The notes under the pieces: model-generated
Told to the model about the DNA's origin: nothing
Databases searched by the model: none
What the model saw: the letters and a program-made list of their open reading frames with translations, nothing else
Shown: positions 21,730 to 31,309 of the stretch, piece after piece
Position numbering within the stretch: the stretch's first letter is position 1
Layout: every line of letters begins with the position of its first letter
Position numbers and translations under genes: made by a program
NCBI GenBank assembly: GCA_026214975.1
Contig: CM047815.1
Location: forward strand, 60,643,852 to 60,707,851
Direction: 5' to 3'
Length of the DNA stretch: 64,000 bases
DNA from: Gentiana macrophylla
Lineage: Eukaryota; Streptophyta; Magnoliopsida; Gentianales; Gentianaceae

Positions 21730-23212
21730 CTCAGCGTGGACTGAAGAAGAAGCTGTGTTTGGGTCTCAACGCATAGCCAGCTCCACGTCTGGAATCGACT
21801 CGCAAGATCGTCGGTGTCGGGATGTTCCTGTGACCTTCTTTCCGCCTCTAACCTGTGTCGGCCTTAAGAGTATTCTTGGACCTGGTTTTCTCATTCAGAT
21901 AGGTGCGGAGTTTTCCAATATATAAGGGTGACTCATAATTCCGACCATCCTGATTGTATGCAGCATCCGCCACGTCAGTGATACGTAGTGGATTCTGATC
22001 GGTCCTCTGGTAGGAGTATATGGAACCATAGACTTGCTTCCAGTCATATTGATGTGATATGAATCTTGTCGAATACTCAATATGACAATGCAGATATGAG
22101 AATTGAAATCCCGGAGAGTATGATGGAGTTGATGAAGAATTTGCCAAGAACTTTGTTGAAAATCTGAAGAACTTACAGCAAACCTGAAGAATCTACGTCG
22201 GATTAGTCAAACCTAATAGAAACATGGGAGATTCCGGCAAAGATTTGTTGAATCAATCTGCATTCTGGTAATCTCAAGTAGATTTGTGGGTTTTGAGCTA
22301 GAAACCGAAAATCTGGAGGCTTTAACTCGCGGAAAACCAAAAGAGGTGGTTTTCTGCGGAGCCACCGTGTAAAAATGCTTTTGGGTGGCGTTTTGGCGAG
22401 AAAATTCTACATGCGGAAGTTCCCGGTAACGGAGTCTACTGATAATGCCGGAATTACCAGGAGCGGTTGCGAGTGATTTATGCAGTGGATATCTGTCTGT
22501 TATGTGAGATTTTACCGGTGGTGCACGGCGTCACTTAAGAAGGTATGAAGGCGGCATTAAAGTATGAAAGTGGCGAGCTCGCTGTTGACAAATTTACAGA
22601 GTTTCTGCTTTTGTGTATTAGAATATATGATGTAAGATGTCGAAAGAGTTACATTGTGCTGCTATTTATAGGCGCGGGCTGTTAAAGACGGTAATTAAGA
22701 AATGATAAGACATAATAAAGTATGATGTGACATAATTAATCTATACGGCTGTCGAGGCGGCCTCAGAGGGCTCGACACTTAGCCATTTGCTAATTTCTTC
22801 GTCTTGTAACCGTCATGTCTGAACCCTGTTCCCCTGGTTGAGCGAGCTTGGCCCGAGCTGGCGGACTGAGAGCTGGAGGGTAGATTGACCGGCCCCGAGT
22901 ACTTCATATCGCATTGTGTGAGGCGGGTTGAAGGCTTGTTGATCGACACCCGTGGCCTGGCCAATGATATGGATCGTAATGGCTTTAGGCGGGCTGGATT
23001 GTACCCGGCTTGGTCCGGATTATGTCGGTGCGGACTAGTTGGGCTAAGGACCCTATCTATTATTAGGCCTATGTGCAGGTCCAGTGTGGATCTGCGGGCT
23101 CTTTTACGGGTTTGGCGTATCAGAGTGTTGATTAGGTTTCATTCCCGTTGTAATGACATGAAACATATGCATATACGCTACTTTATTGTTAGATCTGATA
23201 GGGTGTAAACCA
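21730..23212 (-). mobile_element. Possible promoter and leader end of the interrupted Tat element
   Basis: This flank faces the other end of the Copia insertion, so it should be the 5' part of the minus-strand Tat element. In support, a minus-strand TATAAATA lies at 22663-22670, a leader follows, and an open stretch at 22147-21848 (minus) begins MANSSSTPSYSPGFQFSYL. The GC-rich part 22745-23150 could be U3. No second LTR, primer site or exact terminus was found, so it may be an unrelated sequence. Confidence 0.35.
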
Positions 23213-24317
23213 CAACAAGAGGTGGGAGATGAATGGTTTTTAGGACAAAACAATTTCGTTTAAAATTTATCTCCGTAGGATAAGGTGTGCTTTGTAATCC
23301 TCAACACAAGTGTTATACCAAGATCAAGTGGATAAATATGCGGATAAATGTTAAGTATATCAGAGCAATGTAGCGACCTTTTGAAATTATGAAGTCAACC
23401 CCCGTAGTAGCTTCATTATATATTAAAAAAACAAAATCAAAATATTGAAACAAAATCTGAACTAAAAAATAAAATAAAAAGGATAAAATTAACGTGAACA
23501 TAAAAAAATGACCATAAAAAATAACTTGTTTAAATTTTTAATCAATCAAATATTTTTGTTCAAATTGATCGGAGTCTAGATTGACATCTGTAGTTCATCT
23601 AGGTGGAGTCAAACTTTTTTAAATCTATTTCAAAGCTATTACTTTACAAGAAAAATACAGATTATATCCAAATAAATTGAATGAATATTAAATGACTTTT
23701 ATTTTAAAACCATTACAATTGCTCCCACTTGATAGATCTTGTATAACCAAGATATAAGTCAATATTGGCTTAAGACAATCTCAAAGATGTTCAACAAAAG
23801 TGGTTAACATTACGGGTGAGAAACATCCACAAATTTTTTCAGAACTATCGAAGTTGCTTGGGACAATGACAAACCGGTAGTTTTGTATGCTGTCGCATCT
23901 ATTATTCTACACATCAAACAAGACTAATTATATATATTTTTTATAATTCAGTGAAACCTGCTTTGTTTTGAAGCTAATTCCATGGAATCCACGACAATCT
24001 CCTTAAAAAAAAAATTAATCCAGGAAAATTTGTTACATCAAGGATTCAAGCCCTAAATTGGGGACAAAATCTCAAAAGATTTCAAAGCATTATATTTCCT
24101 TACTCATCTGTCAAACTCATTCCTCTTTGTGTGAAGATTATTTTGCAGCGTAATAATTAAGAGAGATCATGGAGAATGGGTTTATCTGCATTTTTTTTTT
24201 TGGGTGAATTGTAAAAAGACCAATTCTACAATTATATACACAGATCCAAAATAACAGTGGATTGGAAAATTGGGGGATGATCTCTGATTTGCAATTGCAC
24301 AACTAAGAACACAGCAG
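23213..24317. other. AT-rich intergenic DNA, no gene seen
   Basis: About 1.1 kb of AT-rich sequence with only short, low-complexity open frames on either strand. I see no domain, tRNA, or clear transposon terminus. Confidence 0.5.
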
Positions 24318-24545
24318 ATTTGATGATCTTCAACAATGGAATTGATTATCTTCAACAACGGATTTGAATACAATTATGGATTTGATGATTTTCAACGGTG
24401 GAATTTCTCATGTTCAATGGATTTGATGATCTTCAACAGTGGAATTGATCATCTTCAACGGAGGAAATTCTTATCTTCAACGACGGATTTGAATACAATT
24501 GTGCATTCGATGATCTATAACAGTGGATTTGGAGAATGCCGGGAT
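24318..24545 (+). repeat. Degenerate minisatellite of GATTTGATGATCTTCAACAG-like units
   Basis: Units of about 20-45 bases built from GGATTTGATGATCTTCAACA and GGAATTGATCATCTTCAACG repeat at least five times with substitutions. The 159-codon open frame that crosses it (24336-24815) is a by-product of the repeat and the poly-T tract. Confidence 0.6.
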
Positions 24546-24622
24546 TTTGTAAGTAAACACCATCAAATTTTACCGACAAATTGTAGAATACCAGTCTTGA
24601 TACCATCAACGACGGATTTGCT

Positions 24623-24625
<3 letters not shown>

Positions 24626-24661
<36 letters not shown>
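24626..24661. repeat. Poly-T tract of about 36 bases
   Basis: An uninterrupted T run, followed by GAGAATAAAACG. It may be the poly-A tail of a minus-strand LINE or SINE, but I found no matching target duplication. Confidence 0.6.
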
Positions 24662-24662
<1 letters not shown>

Positions 24663-25048
24663 AGAATAAAACGTAATAAAATAGGAAAATTATCACAGGA
24701 TTTCCTCTTAGGAATCTGTCTACGCATGAAGCGTCTGACTACACAATTTTCCACACACGGAGCCTTGTGTATTCCACATCGAGAAAGCTGTGTGGTCCAG
24801 GATCGCCACGCGTAGGCAGCTTCCTACTGGAAGTCCTCACAATAACGACCCAATAAAATAAGGGCAAAAAGATCCAGTGGAATACAAATTTGTCCTTAAT
24901 GTCACATAAAAACAATTCCACTGGATTAAATACCAATTACTATTTACTTTTTGTCCCTTTTCACATTTTACTCATATTTTTTTTTATGTAATTATCAACA
25001 CTATATACTAATGGAATTGTGGCTCATTTCAAGCATAAGTGTTAGCTA
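24662..25048. other. No gene seen
   Basis: Sequence after the poly-T tract includes repeated CCA(C/G)TGGA-type short words and T runs. No supported gene or element end. Confidence 0.4.
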
Positions 25049-25369
25049 TTCAGTTGGTGGCTGTTGAAAAAAAGTCTCTCATGGCTGCTAGGAAGATGTC
25101 TTACGGAAGAAAATATGACAACATCTTCTCCTATATAAACCACCCCAATCCTCATTGTAATCTCATTCCATTTTCAGCTAAATATTAGCTTCAGTATAAA
25201 GTGAGGATGCTGAGAGATAAATTTATGTGTGTAAATGTTTCTCTAATCTGAAAATTGCTGTTTCCGGTGGATGTAGGCGAATTGCCGAACCACGTTAAAT
25301 CTGTGTTCTTGTTCTTTCATTTAAATTCTGCTGTGCTTTACTTTCGTTTCGGGTGTTTCCGCACAACAT
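25049..25369 (+). mobile_element. Short Copia LTR remnant (probably solo)
   Basis: The stretch starts TGTTAGC and ends CGCACAACA. It has TATATAAA at 25132-25139 and a U5 resembling plant Copia LTRs (GGATGTAGGCGAATTGCCGA, then TTTCGTTTCGGGTGTTTCCGC). No primer site follows and no target duplication was found, so the start is approximate (25049 or 25062). Confidence 0.5.
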
Positions 25370-25399
25370 ATACTTACTTATCTAATTTCATAAATCATT

Positions 25400-25497
25400 T
25401 TATGTTGTGTGAAGATCCTAAATCCAGAGAATGATTAACCCCTCTTGTATTTTATTTCTTATGTTGTGTGAAGATCCTAAATCCAGAGAATGATTAA
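25400..25497 (+). repeat. 39-bp direct duplication with 20-bp spacer
   Basis: A 39-base segment starting TTATGTTGTGTGAAGATCC occurs at 25400-25438 and again, apparently identical, at 25459-25497. It lies just right of the LTR remnant. This looks like a recent small tandem duplication or slippage event. Confidence 0.8.
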
Positions 25498-25938
25498 TGG
25501 ATCCACAAAATAATTAGTGGAATAAATCAGTGATCCATTTTCTTCTCACAGCAAGACATTCGTAAACAAAAAGGTAAAAGTGAATAACTATTTATGTCTT
25601 AGGTTCAACCGATTCACTGGATTGGTCATCTTACTCAGAATTTGATCTTCCATCCATTCAAGTAGTGGATTATACTACTTTAAAAAATTTCACTTCTTTG
25701 TGTGATCGAAAGTGGAAAAATTATATGAACCGGGCTTTATAAAGAATTGATGTGGGTTTGAAATCTCAGAATTTTGTGGGTTCATACTTGCGTATCCAGT
25801 ACTATCTGTTTACATTAACAGCTTGCTATAAATATTTAGAAGAGTGAATGCAAAATTTGATGCAATGTTAAAAGGGTATTATAGTATTTTTATGGCTAAA
25901 TTGTCATGAATGCCAAATAAAAAACGCGACAGTCCTTA

Positions 25939-26164
25939 TTTGGTACTGGCGCAATCAGAAGTACCACCACACAGAGCAGAGGCGCCCTCAAGAATATCTT
26001 TGTTTTTGAAGCAATACGGAGGGCAAGACAGCTTAGACTGACATGGTCTTAATTTGACTTTTTACTTTAGACAGAGCTGATGTACGGTTTGTAGAGTTTT
26101 TTTCTTTTGTACAATTTTACGTGTTTTTAATAAAGTATTCGGTTTTCAGAAGAAAAAAAAAAAA
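25939..26164 (+). mobile_element. 5'-truncated LINE-type insertion with poly-A tail
   Basis: The insert ends in a poly-A tract (26152-26164) preceded by AATAAA near 26129, typical of the 3' end of plant LINEs. Imperfect 13-bp duplications flank it: GCGACAGTCCTTA (25926-25938) and GGGACGGTCCTTA (26165-26177), 11 of 13 identical. No coding part remains. A truncated retroposed mRNA would look the same. Confidence 0.6.
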
Positions 26165-26177
26165 GGGACGGTCCTTA

Positions 26178-26785
26178 GCAAAGTAATGAAAAAAAATGGA
26201 AAATGATTTTGGCACCGAGGTTCGGTACCCTTATCCCCCGAATTTTTTTGATTGTGTGGTCCATAATTTTTGTGTTATTTTGTTTTCTTTTTAAATGTTA
26301 AAATGTGTGGTTATAAAATGTTGTGTAGATGATTTCTATGCATAAAATCTGTGCCTAAATCACTATCCAAAAAAAATACAGCAGTTTTAAACCGTCTGTC
26401 CATCATATATGTTAAAAGTAGTCCAAAATTTGGTCACTCATTATCATATCCTCCAAATGACCTTATGGAACGGATCCGCATACTTGCATACTGCAGTGGT
26501 AAGGTCTGAGTCTTTGTCTAACATTAAAAATCGAAATTTTGATAATCGTCGAAATATATATATATTTTTTAATTTGCTTCACTCTGCTCAGCACCTTACA
26601 CATCACAATGTATACCATAGGGATCCGCGTCCAATGACCTTAACCTTTTATGCAACTTTTCTTTTCTTTTCACGCAAAAGGGCCAAAATTAGAAGAAACA
26701 AACAAGAGAATAAATAAAATTAAAAAAAATAAATTAAAAAAAAAAGGCCGGAAGTTGAGTTTTTGAAAGCTAACAGCTGGCAAAC
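26178..26785. other. AT-rich DNA downstream of IPT gene
   Basis: No gene seen. The part nearest IPT (26650-26760) is A/T-rich and would hold the 3' UTR and poly-A site of the minus-strand gene, but no single signal stands out. Confidence 0.4.
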
Positions 26786-27823
26786 CTACTCCATCAAAAA
26801 CTGCTTCACAATCTTCACGCTTGGTTCCACTACCTGTTTTTCCCAAATTTCCGATACATTCCGGCCGGTAGCTGACGTCATCATTACAGCTCTGAACGCC
26901 TCCGTGGCATCGATATTTTGTAGGTCCCACCCAGCATCTCTCAACCGTAGGATCTTCCCAAGCTGCCTTTTCGCTAACTGACGCGTGTTCTCCTTGATCG
27001 CATTCACCGCCTCCTCATACAATACTCTCTCCTCCACGTCACCGTTTCGTTTGAAAAACCGTTGGAACTCCGGCACTCCGATTGCTTTCCTCAATCCAGT
27101 CGGGCAGCTCAATACGTCTGACGTGTCATCATCGTACCCTTCCGACTCGAAATACTCGGCCAACTCGTCGAACATCCCTGAGTCTAGCATCACATCAACT
27201 CGGTTGTCCAAATACTGATTAAGAACCGGCAATGAAACGTCCACCCAGAGAAAACAGCAGCTGTACCGAAGATCATTGCACACAGAGTTAATATCTTTTG
27301 AGTCGTCGAATACATCCGTGTTGGGATTGAATGTTTTTGCTAGAAGGGAGTAGATGAAAGAATTTGACCCACCAACAATGACGGGCAATTTCCTCCGGGA
27401 AGTTATCTCGGCAATGGTGAGTGAACCCAACGAACGGAAATCTGCAGGTGTGAACTCAGTGTCCGGGTCAAACTCACCGAGAAAATGGTGTGGAACGCCA
27501 CGACGGTCATGCCTTGTGATTTTATTGGTGGTCGTATCCAATCCGCGGTAGACTTGAATTTTATCCGAGTTGATGATTTCCGAGTCTTGAAAAAACCGAG
27601 TTGCTAACTCAATAGAAAGCTTAGACTTACCTGATCCAGTGGGACCCATTATGACAATAACCTTTTTCTGTCGTCGGCGATTACTCGTTGCTGCTGCCAT
27701 TAACGGTTTGATGGGTTTACTGGTAAAAGAAGAGAGATTCTTGAAGAAGAAGATGTGGGCATTAATGGAACTAAATGAAACACTTTTTGTGTAAAATGAG
27801 GGTGTTGAGAACAGTGTTTTCAT
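26786..27823 (-). CDS. IPT: Adenylate isopentenyltransferase (cytokinin synthase), probably plastidial
   Basis: A 345-residue intronless ORF. The enzyme joins dimethylallyl diphosphate to ADP/ATP (or AMP), the first step of cytokinin synthesis. Visible motifs: P-loop GPTGSGKS (residues 60-67), INSDKIQVYRGLD with the catalytic Asp (84-96), GVPHHFLGE (109-117), VGGSNSF (150-156), CCFLWVDV (189-196), GLRKAIGVPEF (243-253), and KENTRQLAKRQ (277-287). The C-terminal WEKQVVEPSVKIVKQFL resembles IPT1-type ADP/ATP-dependent enzymes rather than the tRNA-modifying IPT2/IPT9 type. Residues 1-45 are rich in Ser, Phe and Lys and look like a plastid transit peptide; a second Met at 42 could give a cytosolic form. 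Length matches the plant family (about 320-360). No break or key-residue loss is seen. Paralogue is uncertain. Confidence 0.95.
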   Translation of the reverse strand: MKTLFSTPSFYTKSVSFSSINAHIFFFKNLSSFTSKPIKPLMAAATSNRRRQKKVIVIMGPTGSGKSKLSIELATRFFQDSEIINSDKIQVYRGLDTTTNKITRHDRRGVPHHFLGEFDPDTEFTPADFRSLGSLTIAEITSRRKLPVIVGGSNSFIYSLLAKTFNPNTDVFDDSKDINSVCNDLRYSCCFLWVDVSLPVLNQYLDNRVDVMLDSGMFDELAEYFESEGYDDDTSDVLSCPTGLRKAIGVPEFQRFFKRNGDVEERVLYEEAVNAIKENTRQLAKRQLGKILRLRDAGWDLQNIDATEAFRAVMMTSATGRNVSEIWEKQVVEPSVKIVKQFLME

Positions 27824-27883
27824 ATGGGATATATTAACGAAAAGGAAGGCAACAACAATATGATGTTAAAGTAAAGCATGAAA

Positions 27884-27891
27884 TTTATATA
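27884..27891 (-). promoter_or_regulatory. TATA box of IPT gene
   Basis: On the minus strand TATATAAA lies 61-68 bases upstream of the IPT start codon, allowing a 5' UTR of about 30 bases. No other TATA-like site lies closer. Confidence 0.6.
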
Positions 27892-28620
27892 AAACATATT
27901 GAGAGAATTGAGGTTAGTTTTCAGAAACGTTTGTGTGTGGGAGAGAGAATATTAATGTATAGCTGTAATATATGTTGGTAACAGTACAATGTCGTAGAAA
28001 TAGAATATTGTTCTGGTGAGAGTTTGTTATGTATAACAGCTCTCTCTCTACCTCTGCAAATTAAGGTTAATTATACTGCTTATAAAGAATTAGCGGCGCT
28101 GCTTGAATTAATGGTTTGATTTGTTTGGAGATCAAATTAAGCATTGTTGAAATCTGTGTACTGGGGTGGGGGTAGGAGTAGGACTACCATGCACGTAATG
28201 AAACTCATGGTGTAGAGAAAGAACTTCAAATGAATGCGCGCATAGAAGCTCTTGTGAAAGACAAGTGGTGCAAGAATATCTCAAGAGTGCAGTATTTATA
28301 CGTGTGTGGTTTGGGATGACTCGACGGAGAAATTCTACAGTCACCACGTACTATTATGTCACAAGAAGTCACATAATACACTTTTTCAAATTTGATCATT
28401 ATATATACATGTTCAAGAGTCATCATGATAAAAAATCTAAAAATGTGTTGAGACCATTTGTTATGGCATAACGTAATGCCTAAAACAAGAGCCAGGGACG
28501 GACCCACATGACGAAGAAGGCATGACCTTCATTTAAATTTCGGTACGAAATTAGTAGTACACTTCATGTATGTATGTTAATGGCATTATGTAATGAAACT
28601 TTTTGGATCCGCCACTGATT
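27892..28620. other. IPT upstream region, no further gene seen
   Basis: About 730 bases of AT-rich sequence hold the probable IPT promoter. There are CT and GA tracts (28041-28056, TCTCTCTCT). Short open frames at 28132-28507 have no recognisable domain. It ends at the tandem repeat array. Confidence 0.45.
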
Positions 28621-30290
28621 AGGGCTGGCAAAATTCCCATCAATCCCGACCCGTCCCGACCCCAACCCAAAGTTTTCCCCTCTTGATTGTTAATTTTCTT
28701 TTTTCTAAGGTTTGTAATTTTTTTTTAATCCTTTTTAGTGCTTGTAATTTATGTTTTTCTATTTTCTTATTAATATTTGTGAATTTTTCATGAAATTTTT
28801 TCGCTACCATATTTTAGTGAGGATTTGCCCTCGACTGAAATAAGATCTTTGGTCCGCAACTGACTAGGGCTGGCAAAATTCCCATCAATTTTGACCCGCC
28901 CTGACCCCAACCCGAAACTTTCATGTCCCGATTGTTAATTTTTTTTTTCTTAGTGTTTGTACTTTATGTTTTATTTTCTCATTGTTAGTGTTTGTAATTT
29001 ATGTTTTCCTCTTTTCTTATTAACATTTGTGAATTTTTCATTAAATTTTTTTGCTGCCGTAGTTTTTTGTTATTTTTTTGAGGAGCACGCTACCATATTT
29101 TAGTGAGGATTTTGCCCTCACTGAAATAAAATATTGGGTCCGCCACTGAGGGCTGGCGAAATTCCCATCAATCCTAACCCGTCCCTACCACAACCCGAAG
29201 TCTTTCCGTCCCGATTGTTTTTTTTTTTTTCCTAGTGTTTGTAATTTATGTTTTATTTTCTCCTTTTTAGTGTTTATAATTTATGTTTTCCCCTTTTCTT
29301 ATTAACATTTGTGAATTTTTCATGAAAAGTTTTCGCTACAACCATATTTTAGTGAGGATTTGGCCCCCACTGAAATAAAATCCTAGGTCCGCCACTGACT
29401 AGGTTTGGCAAAATTCCCATCAATCCCGACCCATCCCGACCACAACCCGAAGTTTTCCGTCCCGATTGTTATTTTCTTTTTTCTAGTGTTTTTAATTTAT
29501 GTTTTATTTTCTCTATTTTTGTGTTTGTAATTTATGTTTTCCTCTTTTGTTATTAACATTTGTGAATTTTTCAGGAAAAAATTTTGCTGCCATATTTCAA
29601 TGGGAATTGGCCTCTACTGAAATAAAATCTTGGGTCCGCTACTAGGGCTGGCAAAATTCCCATCAATCCCGACCCGAAGTTTTTCCCGTCCCGATTGTTA
29701 TTTTCTTTTTTCTACTGTTTGTAATTTATGTTTTATTTTTCTTCTTTTTAGTGTTTGTAATTTATGTTTTTCTTTTTTCTTATTAACATTTGTGAATTTT
29801 TCATGAAAAAATTTCGCTACCATATTTTAGTGACGATTTGGCCCCCACTGAAATAAAATCAAAGTCCGCCATTGGCTAGGCATGGAGAAATTCCCATCAA
29901 TCCAGACCCGTCCCGACCCCAACCCAAAGTTTTCCCGTCCCGATTATTATTTTCTTTTTTTTAGTGTTTGTAATTTATGTTTTATTTTCTCTTTTTTAGT
30001 GTTTGTAATTTATGATTTCCTTTTTTCTTATTAACATTTATGAATTTTTCATGAAAAATTTTATCTACCATATTTTAGTGAGGATTTGGCCCCCACTGAA
30101 ATAAAATCATGCGTCCGCCACTGACTAGGGCTGGCAAAATTCCCATCAATCCGGACCCGTCCCTACCCCAACCCAAAGTTTTCCCGTCCCAATTGTTTCC
30201 TGACCCGATGAAATGCGGAAAAAGGGTTCGTGTATAAAAGTTGATCCTGTCGGGAATCCCGACTAAAATAATAATTTTTTTATTTGGTAA
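28621..30290. repeat. Tandem array of about 245-bp units (six full, one partial)
   Basis: Units start with GGGCTGGCAAAATTCCCATC-like sequence at about 28621, 28865, 29148, 29398, 29643, 29876 and 30126 (spacing 233-283). Each unit then has CCCGACCCGTCCCGACC-like sequence, a T-rich middle with one or two TAGTGTTTGTAATTTATG copies, TTATTAACATTTGTGAATTT, and a closing ACTGAAATAAAATC...GTCCGCCACTGA. Units differ by substitutions and small indels, so the array is not recent. No coding capacity. Confidence 0.88.
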
Positions 30291-30684
30291 AAATTAATAT
30301 TGCCATTTATAATCTCAAAAATCCCTTGAAAACCCTAATAAAAAATTATTTATTCAAAATAGATTTTTAGTTTCACTCGAGTGTTTTTTTAAAACGTCTC
30401 TTCTATATTGTATTTTTTTTTTCAAACTGTTGAAAATTCTCATATTCAATTATTATCAATCAAATTTGTATCTCTACCTATATATTAAAGGGGAGGGGGA
30501 TTCTTGGGGAGCTGCCACATCGGTCTTTTTGGCTGAAAGGGGAGCTGCCCGTTGTTCTTTTTAGTTGAAAAAATGGGTTCGCAATGGATACCTCCGGTTT
30601 GCCACATGTCCTTCTGTAATAATAATAATACTTTATTTCTTTAGGAATTAAAATTAAATAAAAAAAAATACTGAATATTTGTTG
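30291..30684. other. AT-rich DNA between tandem array and MULE
   Basis: No gene seen. A GGGGAGCTGCC motif occurs twice (30508 and 30540), and a (TAA)n/(AAT)n run lies near 30618. Confidence 0.4.
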
Positions 30685-30693
30685 CCATTCTTA
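30685..30693. repeat. MULE target site duplication, left
   Basis: CCATTCTTA, identical to 36302-36310. Confidence 0.9.
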
Positions 30694-30908
30694 GGAAATT
30701 TTTTTAAATCTTTGAAAAATAAAATATTTATGGTTTTATTTCATCTCAAACTATTTCTGCGAATGGGTCCGCGTCAAGATTAGCGATTGAAGCCATTTGG
30801 TTCAACCAAATGCTTTACCCTTTTTTGAAAAACAACAAAGCCATTTGGTTGAACCAAGCGGCTTTAACCTGGGAAAAAACGTGAGCATCCTGTATTGAAA
30901 TGAAATTG
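30694..30908. repeat. MULE terminal inverted repeat, left
   Basis: Starts GGAAATTTTTTTAAAT and pairs with 36085-36301 reversed. Shared blocks include GAAAAATAAAATATTTATGG, GCGAATGGGTCC and TTTAACCTGGGAAAAAACGTG. It contains two copies of a TTTGGTTGAACCAAA-type palindrome. Confidence 0.9.
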
Positions 30909-31309
30909 AAAACAAAACAGACGGGATTTTTCACCCATTTTCAGATTTCCAAACCCTAAAAACAAAAACCCCAAATTCTCTCCGTGGCGCCCAACTCAAA
31001 TTAGGCCATTTAGCATCAAGATTCTTACTTTCTTCAACCAAATCAAAGGTTTCATCCATAGTTTATCAATCCAAAGGTATTTTTTTCGTTTTTTTTCGAT
31101 TTTCATTTTTTTTTTTTCCTTTTTTCCGTTTTTTTTTTCGTTTTTTATGCCAATTGAAAGAATTCTTTGTTTGGATAACGAATAAGTGTTGATATTCATC
31201 GATTTGTGATATGTGTAGAAGGTTGTTTGTTTAATTTTATTAGTTTTCGATTTTTATTGTGTATGTGGATTTGGTTTTAGGTTTTGCTTGATTTGAGATT
31301 TTTAAAGGG

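Noticed and set aside
24336..24815. 159-codon open frame as a gene
   Set aside because: It reads through a minisatellite and a 36-base T run giving poly-Phe; no domain.
24626..24815. Minus-strand LINE ending in the poly-T tract
   Set aside because: No target duplication or LINE-like sequence could be found; recorded only as a poly-T tract.
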